Shown here in pieces: positions 54,215 to 63,421 of a stretch of DNA of 64,000 bases. The notes below the pieces were generated by a model. That model ran no database searches. It was given only the letters and a program-made list of their open reading frames with translations, and was not told where the DNA came from. The translations under genes were made by a program, and so were the position numbers. The stretch lies in contig NZ_CP053707.1 of NCBI RefSeq assembly GCF_013201035.1, forward strand, positions 2,108,001 through 2,172,000. The letters run 5' to 3'. The DNA comes from Arthrobacter sp. NEB 688. GTDB lineage: Bacteria > Actinomycetota > Actinomycetes > Actinomycetales > Dermatophilaceae. How positions within the stretch are numbered: position 1 is the first letter of the stretch; each line of letters opens with the position of its first letter.

Positions 54215-55480
54215 GTGCGCGTCCTCATGATCGGTGCGGGCGGCGTCGGCGACGCCGCCGCACGCATCGCCGCAGAGCGTGACTTCTTCGAGGCGTGGGT
54301 CGTCGCCGACCACGACGTCTCCCGGGCGGAGCGGACGGTGGCCGCGGCCACCGGCCGGCGCGAGGGCGAGGCCCGCTTCCGCGCCGCGCAGGTCGACGCC
54401 TCGGACGCCGCGGCCGTCGAGGCGCTCGTCCGCGAGGTGGGCGCCACGCACGTGCTCAACGCCGTCGACCCGCGCTTCGTCGTGACGATCTTCGAGGGCA
54501 CCCGCGCCGCCGGCGCCGACTACCTCGACATGGCGATGAGCCTCTCGCGGCGCCACCCCGACGAGCCGTACGCCAAGGTCGGCGTCAAGCTCGGCGACGA
54601 GCAGTTCGCGCAGGCGGGGGAGTGGGAGTCCGAGGGGCGCCTGGCCCTCGTCGGCATGGGGGTCGAGCCGGGCCTGTCCGACGTCTTCGCCCGCTACGCC
54701 GCCGACCACCTGTTCTCGGAGATCGACGAGCTCGGCACCCGCGACGGCGCCAACCTCGTCATCCGCGACGAGGAGGGCAACGAGGTCTTCGCGCCGGGCT
54801 TCTCGATGTGGACGATCATCGAGGAGTGCCTCAACCCGCCGGTCGTCTGGGAGAAGGACCGCGCCGGTGAGCCCGACGGCGGCTGGTCGACCCTGCCGCC
54901 GTTCAGCGAGCCCGAGGTCTTCGAGTTCCCCGAGGGCATCGGCCCGGTCGAGTGCGTCCACGTCGAGCACGAGGAGGTGCTCCTCATGCCGCGGTGGGTC
55001 GACGCGCAGAAGGTCACCTTCAAGTACGGGCTCGGCGAGGAGATGATCACCATCCTGCGCACGCTGCACACCCTCGGCCTGGACCGCACCGACCCGGTCA
55101 CCGTCAAGGGCGTGCAGGTGAGCCCGCGCGACGTCGTCGCCGCGGTCCTCCCGGACCCGCAGAGCATCGGTCCGCGGATGGAGGGCAAGACGTGTGCCGG
55201 CCTGTGGGTCACCGGGACCGGCAAGGACGGGCAGCCGCGCCGCACGTACCTCTACCACGTCTCCGACAACGCCGACACGATGCGCGAGTACGACGCCCAG
55301 TGCGTCGTCTGGCAGACCGCGGTCAACCCCGTCGTCGCCCTCGAGCTGCTCTCGACCGGTGCCTGGTCCGGCGCCGGCGTGCTCGGCCCGGAGGCCTTCG
55401 ACGCCGTGCCGTTCCTCGACCTGCTCGCCGCCCCGAAGCCCGCCGGCTACGGCTCGCCCTGGGGCCTCGAGGACCGCTGA
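54215..55480 (+). CDS. Saccharopine dehydrogenase family protein
   Basis: A 421-residue NAD(P)-dependent enzyme. The N-terminal Rossmann motif is VLMIGAGGVGDAAARIAAE; then THVLNAVDPRFVVTIFEGTRAAGADYLDMAMS and LVGMGVEPGLSDVFARYAADHL match saccharopine/carboxynorspermidine dehydrogenase-like reductases. The specific reaction is open: an amine-keto acid conjugate would fit this locus. GTG 54215 follows GGAAGG, 41 bp after potC on the same strand, so it is probably in the operon. Confidence 0.87.
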   Translation: MRVLMIGAGGVGDAAARIAAERDFFEAWVVADHDVSRAERTVAAATGRREGEARFRAAQVDASDAAAVEALVREVGATHVLNAVDPRFVVTIFEGTRAAGADYLDMAMSLSRRHPDEPYAKVGVKLGDEQFAQAGEWESEGRLALVGMGVEPGLSDVFARYAADHLFSEIDELGTRDGANLVIRDEEGNEVFAPGFSMWTIIEECLNPPVVWEKDRAGEPDGGWSTLPPFSEPEVFEFPEGIGPVECVHVEHEEVLLMPRWVDAQKVTFKYGLGEEMITILRTLHTLGLDRTDPVTVKGVQVSPRDVVAAVLPDPQSIGPRMEGKTCAGLWVTGTGKDGQPRRTYLYHVSDNADTMREYDAQCVVWQTAVNPVVALELLSTGAWSGAGVLGPEAFDAVPFLDLLAAPKPAGYGSPWGLEDR

Positions 55481-55512
55481 CCCCGGGCGGCCCCCGGCCG
55501 TCCCGAGCGTCC

Positions 55513-55518
55513 TAGGCT
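55513..55518 (+). promoter_or_regulatory. -10 element upstream of the second dehydrogenase
   Basis: TAGGCT about 48 bases before ATG 55566. The leader holds the ribosome site GGAGGAG. Confidence 0.45.
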
Positions 55519-55565
55519 CGACCCGTCCGGCGCACCCGCGCCGTCCAGCCCCACCGGAGGAGATC

Positions 55566-57026
55566 ATGGCGACCACGCAGAAGGCCCTCATCGAGTCGGT
55601 CCCGACCGGCCTGCTCATCGGCGGCCGGTGGCGCGAGGCCGGTGGCGGGGCCCGGTTCGAGGTCCACGACCCCTCCAGCGGGGCGACGCTGACGACGTGC
55701 GCCGACGCGACCCCCGAGGACGGGATGGCCGCGCTCGCCGCCGCCGCCGACGCCCAGCCCGCGTGGGCGGCCACGGCGCCCCGCGACCGGGCCGAGATCC
55801 TGCGGCGCGCGTTCGAGATGGTCACCGCCCGCGCCGACGACCTCGCCCTGCTCATGACCCTCGAGATGGGCAAGACCGTCGCCGAGGCCAAGGGCGAGGT
55901 CACATACGGCGCCGAGTTCTTCCGCTGGTTCTCGGAAGAGGCGGTGCGCATCCACGGCCGCTACTCCGTGGCCCCCAACGGCGCCACCCGCCTGCTGACG
56001 ATGGCGCAGCCCGTCGGCCCGACCCTCATGATCACGCCCTGGAACTTCCCGCTCGCGATGGGCACCCGCAAGATCGGCCCCGCCGTCGCCGCCGGCTGCA
56101 CGATGGTCGTCAAGCCCGCCGCCGAGACGCCGCTGACGATGCTCCTGCTCGCCGAGATCATGGGCGAGGCCGGCCTGCCCGACGGCGTCCTCAACGTCGT
56201 GACGACCACCCGCTCGGGCGAGGTCTGCGAGCCGGTCATCCGCGACCCGCGCCTGCGCAAGCTGACCTTCACCGGGTCGACGGCCGTCGGCAAGAAGCTC
56301 GTCGAGCAGTCGGCCGAGCAGCTGCTGCGCGTCTCGATGGAGCTCGGCGGCAACGCCCCGTTCGTCGTCTTCGAGGACGCCGACCTCGACGCCGCCGTCG
56401 AGGGCGCGATGCTCGCGAAGATGCGCAACATCGGCGAGGCCTGCACCGCCGCCAACCGCTTCTTCGTCCACGAGGACGTCGCCGACGAGTTCTCCCGCCG
56501 GCTCGCCGAGAGGATGACCGGCCTCACCGTCGGCAAGGGCACGAAGAAGGGCGTCGACGTCGGCCCGCTCATCACCGAGAAGGCCCGCCGCGGCGTCCAC
56601 GAGCTCGTCGAGGACGCCGTCGGCAAGGGCGCGACCGTGCTCACCGGCGGTGCCCCGGTCGAGGGGCGCGGGTGGTTCTACCAGCCGACCGTGCTCACCG
56701 ACGTGCCCGACGGCGCCCGCTGCCTCACCGAGGAGATCTTCGGGCCGGTCGCCCCCATCTGCACCTTCGCGACCGAGGCCGAGGCGGTCCGGCGCGCGAA
56801 CGAGACCGAGTACGGCCTCGTCGGCTACGTCTTCACCCGCGACAACGCCCGCGTCCTGCGGGTCGCCGAGGCCCTCGAGTTCGGGATGGTCGGCGTCAAC
56901 ACCGGCATCGTCTCCAACCCGGCCGCGCCCTTCGGCGGCGTCAAGCAGTCCGGGTTCGGCCGCGAGGGCGGCTTCGAGGGCATCGAGGAGTACCTCGAGG
57001 TCAAGTACGTGGGTCTCGCGACCTGA
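55566..57026 (+). CDS. gabD: Succinate-semialdehyde dehydrogenase (GabD-like)
   Basis: A 486-residue aldehyde dehydrogenase. Key parts: LMITPWNFPLAMGTRKIGPAVAAGC, Glu in SMELGGNAPFVVFEDAD, Cys in GEACTAANRFFVHEDV (AANR context as in GabD), TEEIFGPVAPICTF, and FGGVKQSGFGREGGFEGIEEYLEVKYV. Oxidises succinate semialdehyde to succinate, the last step of putrescine/GABA breakdown. ATG 55566 follows GGAGGAGATC; an own -10 is present. Confidence 0.9.
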   Translation: MATTQKALIESVPTGLLIGGRWREAGGGARFEVHDPSSGATLTTCADATPEDGMAALAAAADAQPAWAATAPRDRAEILRRAFEMVTARADDLALLMTLEMGKTVAEAKGEVTYGAEFFRWFSEEAVRIHGRYSVAPNGATRLLTMAQPVGPTLMITPWNFPLAMGTRKIGPAVAAGCTMVVKPAAETPLTMLLLAEIMGEAGLPDGVLNVVTTTRSGEVCEPVIRDPRLRKLTFTGSTAVGKKLVEQSAEQLLRVSMELGGNAPFVVFEDADLDAAVEGAMLAKMRNIGEACTAANRFFVHEDVADEFSRRLAERMTGLTVGKGTKKGVDVGPLITEKARRGVHELVEDAVGKGATVLTGGAPVEGRGWFYQPTVLTDVPDGARCLTEEIFGPVAPICTFATEAEAVRRANETEYGLVGYVFTRDNARVLRVAEALEFGMVGVNTGIVSNPAAPFGGVKQSGFGREGGFEGIEEYLEVKYVGLAT

Positions 57027-57117
57027 CGCCGGCCACGACGCGGGCGGCCTCGGCCGAAGGGACAGGATCGCCCGCGTCCGGCTGCGCCGGGGCCGCCCCC
57101 GGTGCTCCACTGGCCCC

Positions 57118-58164
57118 ATGAGCCGCGCCCGTCACTCCGAGCGACCGGACCGCCAGCGGTCCGTGCGCTCCTTCCTCGACGACACCGACGAGGCGCTGCG
57201 CCTCGGCGCCCGCCCGGGGGCGACGGTCTGGCCGACCGGGTTCGACCTCCTCGACACGACGTTCACCGGCGGGCTGCGCTCCGGCGAGCTCGTCCTGCTC
57301 GCCGGCACCGAGGGCGCCGGCAAGACGACCTTCGCGATGCAGATGATGCGCAACGCGGTCGTCACCGGGCGCCACGCCGTCGTCTTCTCGTTCGAGCTGA
57401 CCGCCGCGTCGCTCATCCAGCGCCTCCTCGGGCTCGAGGCGGCCAGCGCGGCCGACCGGCTCGACGACCCCGTCTACCCGGCCGCCGACGTCCGCGCCTT
57501 CCGGGCCGTCCTCGAGGCCGAGGACCCCGACCGCCGCGGCCTCGGCTCCGCGATGCGGGGCCTGTCCTTCGGCCAGGAGGCGCTCATGTCGATCGAGCAG
57601 TACTCCGACCGGCTGCACATCGTCGAGGGCAACCGGACGACGACGATCGCCCAGGTCGCGGCCACCGTCGCGGCCGTCGCCGACGAGACCGGCGAGCCGC
57701 CGGTCGTCCTCGTCGACTACCTCCAGAAGATCCCGGTCGACGGCATCGCCGGCACCGCCGACGAGACCACCCGGGTCACCTTCGTCGCCGAGACGCTCAA
57801 GGAGATGGCGATGGAGCTCGAGTGCCCCGTCGTCGCCATCACGGCCGCCGACCGCGAGAGCCTCGGCGCCGGGCACCGGATGCGCACCCGCGACCTGCGC
57901 GGCAGCAGCGCCCTCGCCTACGAGGCCGACATCGTGCTCATCCTCCAGACCAAGGAGAACATCGTCGCCCGCGAGCACCTGACCTACGACCTCGGCGCGA
58001 TCAAGACCTACCGCCGCTGGGTCGTCGTCACCGTCGAGAAGAACCGCTTCGGCGGCGGGCAGGTCGAGCTCGAGGTCGAGAAGGACTTCGAGCACGGCCG
58101 CTACCGCCCGCACGTGCGCGTCGTCGCGGAGCGCCTCATCGAGGAGCGCGTCTTCACCTCGTGA
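57118..58164 (+). CDS. Stand-alone DnaB-type RecA-fold ATPase
   Basis: A 348-residue protein consisting of only the C-terminal motor of DnaB-like helicases: [23 protein letters not shown], Walker [35 protein letters not shown], Walker [15 protein letters not shown], and [21 protein letters not shown]. The DnaB N-terminal collar domain is missing, so it is not the replicative helicase. Similar stand-alone proteins occur in actinobacteria with unknown role. ATG 57118 has no clear ribosome site; TCCACT lies six bases before it. CAGGAT at 57063-57068 is an alternative promoter. Confidence 0.82.
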   Translation: MSRARHSERPDRQRSVRSFLDDTDEALRLGARPGATVWPTGFDLLDTTFTGGLRSGELVLLAGTEGAGKTTFAMQMMRNAVVTGRHAVVFSFELTAASLIQRLLGLEAASAADRLDDPVYPAADVRAFRAVLEAEDPDRRGLGSAMRGLSFGQEALMSIEQYSDRLHIVEGNRTTTIAQVAATVAAVADETGEPPVVLVDYLQKIPVDGIAGTADETTRVTFVAETLKEMAMELECPVVAITAADRESLGAGHRMRTRDLRGSSALAYEADIVLILQTKENIVAREHLTYDLGAIKTYRRWVVVTVEKNRFGGGQVELEVEKDFEHGRYRPHVRVVAERLIEERVFTS

Positions 58165-58173
58165 GCCATGAGG

Positions 58174-58179
58174 CAGGAT
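58174..58179 (+). promoter_or_regulatory. -10 element of dxr
   Basis: CAGGAT, eight bases, then GTG at 58188. Confidence 0.4.
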
Positions 58180-58187
58180 GGCGAGCC

Positions 58188-59405
58188 GTGAGCTCCCGCA
58201 CCGTCGCCGTCCTCGGCTCCACCGGGTCCATCGGCACCCAGGCCCTCGAGGTCGTCGCCGCCCACCCCGACCGCTTCACCGTCGTCGCCCTCTCGGCGGG
58301 CGGCAACCTGCGCCTGCTCGCCGAGCAGGCCGCCGCCACCCGCGCGCCCCTCGTGGCGGCCGCGCGCGGCGACGTCGAGGAGGTGCGCGCGGCGGTGGCC
58401 GCCGCCGCGGGCGACCCGTCCTACCGCCCCGAGGTCGTCGTCGGCGAGGACGCCGCGACCCTCGCCGCCGGGTGCGGCGCCGACGTCGTGCTCAACGGCA
58501 TCACCGGCTCGATCGGCCTGCGCCCCACCCTCGCCGCGCTCGCCGCCGGCTCCACGCTGGCCCTGGCGAACAAGGAGTCGCTCATCGTCGGCGGCCCGCT
58601 CGTCAAGGACGCCGCCCGCCCGGGCCAGATCGTCCCCGTCGACTCCGAGCACAGCGCCATCGCGCAGTCGCTGCGGGGCGGCCGGGCTTCGGAGGTGCGC
58701 CGGCTCGTCGTCACCGCGAGCGGGGGCCCGTTCCGCGGCCGCAGCCGCGCCGAGCTCGCCGACGTCACGCCGGAGCAGGCGCTCGCGCACCCCAACTTCT
58801 CGATGGGCCGGGTCATCACGACGAACTCGGCGACCCTCGTCAACAAGGGCCTCGAGGTCATCGAGGCGCACCTGCTCTTCGACGTCCCCTACGACCGGAT
58901 CGACGTCGTCGTCCACCCGCAGCAGCAGATCCACTCGATGGTCGAGTTCCACGACGGCTCGACCATCGCCCAGCTCGGCCCGCCCCGGATGCTCGTCCCG
59001 ATCGGCCTGGGCCTGTCGTGGCCCGAGCGCCTCACCGACGTCGACGTGCCGTGCGACTGGACCGCCGCGCAGAGCTGGGAGTTCCACCCCCTCGACGACG
59101 ACGCGTTCCCCGCGGTGCGCCTCGCCCGGCGGGTGGGGGAGGCCGGCGGCACCTACCCGGCCGTCTACAACGCAGCCAACGAGGTCGCGGTCGACGCCTT
59201 CCACGACGGCACCATCGGGTTCACCGACATCGTCGACACCGTGGCCCGGGTCGTCGACGCCCACGAGGCGGCCGCGGGGCACAATGGGATCGAAGTCGAC
59301 GCCTCGAGCGTTGACTCCGTGCTCGCCGCCGACCGGTGGGCCCGCGAGCGGGCCCACGACCTCGTGGGGGCGGCACCCGACGACACCCCCGGAGGAGACC
59401 GGTGA
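58188..59405 (+). CDS. dxr: 1-deoxy-D-xylulose 5-phosphate reductoisomerase
   Basis: Dxr converts DXP to MEP, the committed step of the non-mevalonate isoprenoid pathway. The 405-residue protein has the NADPH motif [84 protein letters not shown], and [20 protein letters not shown] 58188 overlaps nothing upstream and follows a -10-like element. Overlaps rseP (GTGA). ispG, a later enzyme of the pathway, is 2.8 kb away. Confidence 0.97.
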   Translation: MSSRTVAVLGSTGSIGTQALEVVAAHPDRFTVVALSAGGNLRLLAEQAAATRAPLVAAARGDVEEVRAAVAAAAGDPSYRPEVVVGEDAATLAAGCGADVVLNGITGSIGLRPTLAALAAGSTLALANKESLIVGGPLVKDAARPGQIVPVDSEHSAIAQSLRGGRASEVRRLVVTASGGPFRGRSRAELADVTPEQALAHPNFSMGRVITTNSATLVNKGLEVIEAHLLFDVPYDRIDVVVHPQQQIHSMVEFHDGSTIAQLGPPRMLVPIGLGLSWPERLTDVDVPCDWTAAQSWEFHPLDDDAFPAVRLARRVGEAGGTYPAVYNAANEVAVDAFHDGTIGFTDIVDTVARVVDAHEAAAGHNGIEVDASSVDSVLAADRWARERAHDLVGAAPDDTPGGDR

Positions 59406-60763
59406 CGATCCTGGCCTACGTGGTCGGCGTGCTCGCGATGGCGTTCGGCGTCGCCGCGTCCATCGCCCTGCACGAGGTCGGGCACCTCGTCCCGGCCAAG
59501 CGCTTCGGCGTCAAGGTCACCCAGTACATGGTCGGGTTCGGCCCCACCGTCTGGTCGCGCCGCCGCGGCGAGACCGAGTACGGCGTCAAGGCGGTCCCGC
59601 TCGGCGGCTACATCCGGATGATCGGGATGTTCCCGCCCCGGCCCGGGGACGCCCCCGGGATGCTGCGCGCCTCGAGCACCGGCCGGTTCAGCCAGCTCGT
59701 CGACGAGGCCCGGGCCGCGAGCCTCGAGGAGGTCCGCCCCGGCGACGAGGACCGCGTGTTCTACCGCCTGTCGGTCCCCAAGAAGGTCGTCGTCATGATG
59801 GGCGGCCCGCTGATGAACCTCCTCATCGGTGTCGTGCTGCTCACCCTCTTCGTCACCGTCCACGGCCTCCCGACCGCGCAGCCCGGCGCCCAGGTCGCCT
59901 CCGTGGCGCAGTGCGTCGTGCCTGCCGCGCAGGCGTCCCAGGCCACCTCGTGCGCCGGCAAGCCGCAGACCCCCGCCCTCGCGGCGGGCATCCTGCCCGG
60001 CGACCGGTTCGTGTCGATCGGGGGCCAGGCGGTCCGCGAGCTGACCGACGTCGGCCGCCTCGTGCGCCCCGCCGCCGGGCGCCCCGTCGACGTCGTCGTC
60101 CAGCGCGACGGCCGGCAGCTGTCGCTGACCGTCACCCCGATCCGCACGCAGGTCGCCGTCCTCGACGACCAGGGCCGTCCCGTGACGAACGCCGACGGCA
60201 CGGTGCAGACGACCGAGGCCGGGTTCCTCGGCGTCACGAGCAGCGCCCCGACCGCGTGGGTCCCGCAGTCCGCCACCGCGGTCCCGGGCATCCTCACCGA
60301 CGCCGTCGTGCGGACCGCGACCGCGCTCGTCGACATCCCCTCGCGGATGGTCGGGGTCTGGAACGCCGCGTTCTCCGGGGCCCAGCGCGAGGTCGACGGG
60401 CCGATGTCGGTCGTCGGCGTCGGTCGGGTCGCGGGCGAGGCCTCCGCCGGCCGCCTCGACTCGCTGACCGGCGGGTCGGTGGGCGACCGGCTGTGGTTCC
60501 TCGTCAGCCTGCTCGCGGGCCTCAACCTCATGCTCTTCGTCTTCAACCTCGTGCCGCTGCTCCCGCTCGACGGCGGCCACGTCGCCGGCGCGCTCTGGGA
60601 GGGCACCAAGCGCCGCTGGGCCCGGCTGCGCGGCCGCCCCGACCCCGGGTACGTCGACGTCGCCAAGGCGCTGCCCGTGGCGTACTCCGTCGCGATCGTC
60701 CTCATCGGGATGTCGGCGCTGCTCATCTACGCCGACCTCGTCAACCCGGTCAAGCTCGGCTGA
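59402..60763 (+). CDS. rseP: Site-2 protease RseP (M50 zinc metalloprotease)
   Basis: An intramembrane protease of 453 residues (Rip1 homologue) that cleaves anti-sigma factors and other membrane proteins. Active-site HEVGH lies in the first helix ([19 protein letters not shown]), the PDZ domain is in the middle ([24 protein letters not shown]), and the second catalytic motif is [15 protein letters not shown]. Four membrane helices. GTG 59402 overlaps dxr. An unusual Gly/Pro-rich insert ([17 protein letters not shown]) follows the first conserved block. Confidence 0.95.
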   Translation: MTILAYVVGVLAMAFGVAASIALHEVGHLVPAKRFGVKVTQYMVGFGPTVWSRRRGETEYGVKAVPLGGYIRMIGMFPPRPGDAPGMLRASSTGRFSQLVDEARAASLEEVRPGDEDRVFYRLSVPKKVVVMMGGPLMNLLIGVVLLTLFVTVHGLPTAQPGAQVASVAQCVVPAAQASQATSCAGKPQTPALAAGILPGDRFVSIGGQAVRELTDVGRLVRPAAGRPVDVVVQRDGRQLSLTVTPIRTQVAVLDDQGRPVTNADGTVQTTEAGFLGVTSSAPTAWVPQSATAVPGILTDAVVRTATALVDIPSRMVGVWNAAFSGAQREVDGPMSVVGVGRVAGEASAGRLDSLTGGSVGDRLWFLVSLLAGLNLMLFVFNLVPLLPLDGGHVAGALWEGTKRRWARLRGRPDPGYVDVAKALPVAYSVAIVLIGMSALLIYADLVNPVKLG

Positions 60764-60779
60764 CCCCGGCTCAGCCGGC

Positions 60780-61182
60780 CGCCCCGACCTCGCCCGGCCA
60801 CCCCGTCATGGCACCCCGGCACGGCGAGGTGACCCCGGCACCGCAAGGTCACCCCGACCTCGCTGCGCCGTCCCGACCTCGCCCAGCCACCCCGACCTCG
60901 TCCTACCGCCCGGACGTCGTCTTGCCGCCCTGACGTCGCCTAGCCGCCCTGTCATGGCACCCCGGCGCGGCGAGGTGACCGCGGCGACGCAGGGTCACCC
61001 CGACCCCGCCCCGTCGCCCCGACGTCGCTGCGCCGTCCCGACCTCGCCCAGCCACTCCGACCTCGTCCTACCGCCCGGACGTCGTCTTGCCGCCCTGACG
61101 TCGCTTGGCCGCCCTGTCATGGCACCCCGGCGCGGCGAGGTGACTGCGGCGCCGCAGGGTCACCCCGACCTCGTCCCCCCGG
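60780..61182. repeat. Imperfect intergenic tandem repeat, about 2.4 copies
   Basis: Units start with GTCATGGCACCCCGG at 60805, 60951 and 61116 (146 and 165 bp apart); the last is partial. Each unit holds the inverted repeat GGTGACC-N~12-GGTCACC (third copy GGTGACT) and several CCCGACCTCG words. No convincing gene lies in the 420-bp gap between the rseP stop and the opposing gene's stop. It may act as a cluster of terminators or be a mobile palindromic element. Confidence 0.7.
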
Positions 61183-61183
61183 C

Positions 61184-62137
61184 TCAGCCGGCGGCGAGCT
61201 CGTCGCGTCGCTGCAGCAGCGTCGCCCGCTCCTGCGCCAGCGCGGCCGAGCGCCGGCCGAGCTCGGCGAGGACGTCACGCACCGCGAGGGCCGCTGCGTC
61301 GACGTCCACGAGGGAGTCCTTGATGCGGGCGCGCACCGAGAGGTCGGTGAACAGGTTGTCGAACCAGACGTCGACGGTCCGCATCGTCGGCCCGACGCCG
61401 AGGTCGGCGCGCAGGGCCCCCACGGCGCCCACGTCGCCGAGCTCGCGGGCGAAGTCGGCCAGGGCGGTCTGGGCCGCGCCCACGTGCCGACCGGCGTCGT
61501 CGAGGCGGTCGTGCTTGACCATCGAGGCGACGAGCCCGCCGCCGAGCCACGTGTCGTAGGTCGACCAGCTCTGGGCCGAGCCGAGGCGCTCGCGGGCGGC
61601 GGCCAACTCGTGGGCGGCGCGCCGGCCCGCGGTCGTGGCCTCGTCGAGCTCGGTGGCCTGCGCCTCGACCCGGGCGAGCTCGTCGAGCACGGTCTCGAGC
61701 TCGGGGGAGGAGCCGGCGGCCCGCACGGCCTCGGCGTGCGCCCGGCGGGCCCGCTCGACGCGGCCGGGGGTGTCGCCGAGGCGCCCCAGCCGCTCCGCGG
61801 TGCTCGCGCGCCGCGACTCGAGGTCGGCGACCCGGGCGCTCGCCGCCTGCAGGGCGTAGCGGGCGGCGGCCTCCTCCGCGCGCTCGCGGTCGAGCTCGCC
61901 GGTGCGGGTGCCGCGCACCGCGGCGACGAGGGCGGACCACCCGACGCCCTCGAGCCGCCGGACGTCGTCGGCCTCGAGCCGGTGGCGGCGCTCGACGAGC
62001 CCCAGCTCGCGGCGGGCCTCCTCGAGCTCGCGGTCGAGGACGGTCAGCACCTGGCGCAGGTGCCCGGCCTCCTGCGCGTCGGCGACGGCGGCGTCGAGGG
62101 TTGCGCGGGTGGAGGAGGTCGCGGGGAGGTCACTCAT
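61184..62137 (-). CDS. Coiled-coil protein, unknown function
   Basis: A 317-residue Ala/Arg/Glu/Leu-rich protein that is predicted from heptad-like spacing to be mostly coiled coil ([64 protein letters not shown]). A middle part ([57 protein letters not shown]) looks more folded and is the best family handle. No signal or membrane helix. ATG 62137 follows GAGGACC. It is divergent from ispG with only 34 bp between start codons. Confidence 0.75.
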   Translation of the reverse strand: MSDLPATSSTRATLDAAVADAQEAGHLRQVLTVLDRELEEARRELGLVERRHRLEADDVRRLEGVGWSALVAAVRGTRTGELDRERAEEAAARYALQAASARVADLESRRASTAERLGRLGDTPGRVERARRAHAEAVRAAGSSPELETVLDELARVEAQATELDEATTAGRRAAHELAAARERLGSAQSWSTYDTWLGGGLVASMVKHDRLDDAGRHVGAAQTALADFARELGDVGAVGALRADLGVGPTMRTVDVWFDNLFTDLSVRARIKDSLVDVDAAALAVRDVLAELGRRSAALAQERATLLQRRDELAAG

Positions 62138-62158
62138 GGTCCTCGGAGGTTCGGACCG

Positions 62159-62164
62159 TAGGCT
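62159..62164 (+). promoter_or_regulatory. -10 element of ispG
   Basis: TAGGCT, seven bases (tggttcc), then ATG at 62172; leaderless pattern. Confidence 0.5.
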
Positions 62165-62171
62165 TGGTTCC

Positions 62172-63332
62172 ATGTCCGTCTCCCTCGGTATGCCCGCCGC
62201 ACCGCCGCCCGTCATCGCCCCCCGCCGCGCGTCCCGCAAGATCCGGGTCGGCAAGGTCGAGGTCGGCGGCGACGCGCCCGTGTCGGTGCAGTCGATGACG
62301 ACGACGCCGACGACCGACATCAACGCCACGCTCCAGCAGATCGCCGAGCTGACCGCCGCCGGCTGCGACATCGTCCGGGTGGCCTGCCCGAGCCAGGACG
62401 ACGCCGAGGCGCTGCCGGCCATCGCGCAGAAGAGCCAGATCCCGGTCATCGCCGACATCCACTTCCAGCCGAAGTACGTGTACGCGGCCATCGACGCCGG
62501 CTGCGCCGCCGTGCGGGTCAACCCGGGCAACATCCGTCAGTTCGACGACCAGGTCGGCGAGATCGCCCGCCGCGCCAAGGAGGCCGGCGTCTCGATCCGG
62601 ATCGGCGTCAACGCCGGCTCGCTCGACAAGCGCATCCTCGAGAAGTACGGCAAGCCGACGGCCGAGGCCCTCGTCGAGTCGGCCGTCTGGGAGGCGAGCC
62701 TCTTCGAGGAGCACGACTTCCACGACTTCAAGATCTCGGTCAAGCACAACGACCCCGTCGTCATGGTCAAGGCCTACCAGCTGCTCGCCGAGCGCGGCGA
62801 CTGGCCGCTGCACCTCGGGGTCACCGAGGCCGGGCCGGCCTTCCAGGGCACGATCAAGTCGGCGACCGCCTTCGGCGCGCTGCTGTCCCAGGGCATCGGC
62901 GACACCATCCGCGTCTCCCTCTCGGCCCCGCCGGTCGAGGAGGTCAAGGTCGGCATCCAGATCCTCCAGTCGCTCAACCTGCGCCCGCGCAAGCTCGAGA
63001 TCGTCTCCTGCCCGTCCTGCGGGCGCGCCCAGGTCGACGTCTACAAGCTGGCCGACGAGGTGACGGCCGGGCTCGAGGGGATGACCGTGCCGCTGCGCGT
63101 CGCCGTCATGGGCTGTGTCGTCAACGGCCCCGGCGAGGCCCGCGAGGCCGACCTCGGGGTCGCGTCCGGCAACGGCAAGGGCCAGATCTTCGTCAAGGGC
63201 GAGGTCATCAAGACCGTCCCCGAGAGCCAGATCGTCGAGACGCTCATCGAGGAGGCCATGCGCATCGCCGAGGAGATGGGCGAGCCCGAGGACGAGCAGT
63301 CCGTCGGCGCGCCCAGCGTCACCGTCTCCTGA
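62172..63332 (+). CDS. ispG: 4-hydroxy-3-methylbut-2-enyl diphosphate synthase (GcpE)
   Basis: IspG is the iron-sulfur enzyme making HMBPP from MEcPP in the MEP pathway. The 386-residue protein has [46 protein letters not shown] and the cluster motif: [10 protein letters not shown] with the third Cys in [21 protein letters not shown] 62172 gives the usual short N-terminal tail and is seven bases after TAGGCT. Pathway partner dxr is nearby. Confidence 0.97.
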   Translation: MSVSLGMPAAPPPVIAPRRASRKIRVGKVEVGGDAPVSVQSMTTTPTTDINATLQQIAELTAAGCDIVRVACPSQDDAEALPAIAQKSQIPVIADIHFQPKYVYAAIDAGCAAVRVNPGNIRQFDDQVGEIARRAKEAGVSIRIGVNAGSLDKRILEKYGKPTAEALVESAVWEASLFEEHDFHDFKISVKHNDPVVMVKAYQLLAERGDWPLHLGVTEAGPAFQGTIKSATAFGALLSQGIGDTIRVSLSAPPVEEVKVGIQILQSLNLRPRKLEIVSCPSCGRAQVDVYKLADEVTAGLEGMTVPLRVAVMGCVVNGPGEAREADLGVASGNGKGQIFVKGEVIKTVPESQIVETLIEEAMRIAEEMGEPEDEQSVGAPSVTVS

Positions 63333-63409
63333 CCCCTCCCGCCCGGGCGGCCGCGACCCCCGCTGACCACGCCGATCCGGAGCGTCCTGTGCTCGGGGCT
63401 CCGCGGCCC

Positions 63410-63415
63410 TAGGCT
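63410..63415 (+). promoter_or_regulatory. -10 element of the terminal GNAT gene
   Basis: TAGGCT, six bases (gtgcac), then GTG at 63422; same hexamer as ffh, ispG and fetB. Confidence 0.5.
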
Positions 63416-63421
63416 GTGCAC

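Noticed and set aside
60954-61559. Plus-strand frame starting in the tandem repeat
   Set aside because: Low-complexity translation of the repeat that then runs antisense through the coiled-coil gene; no ribosome site.
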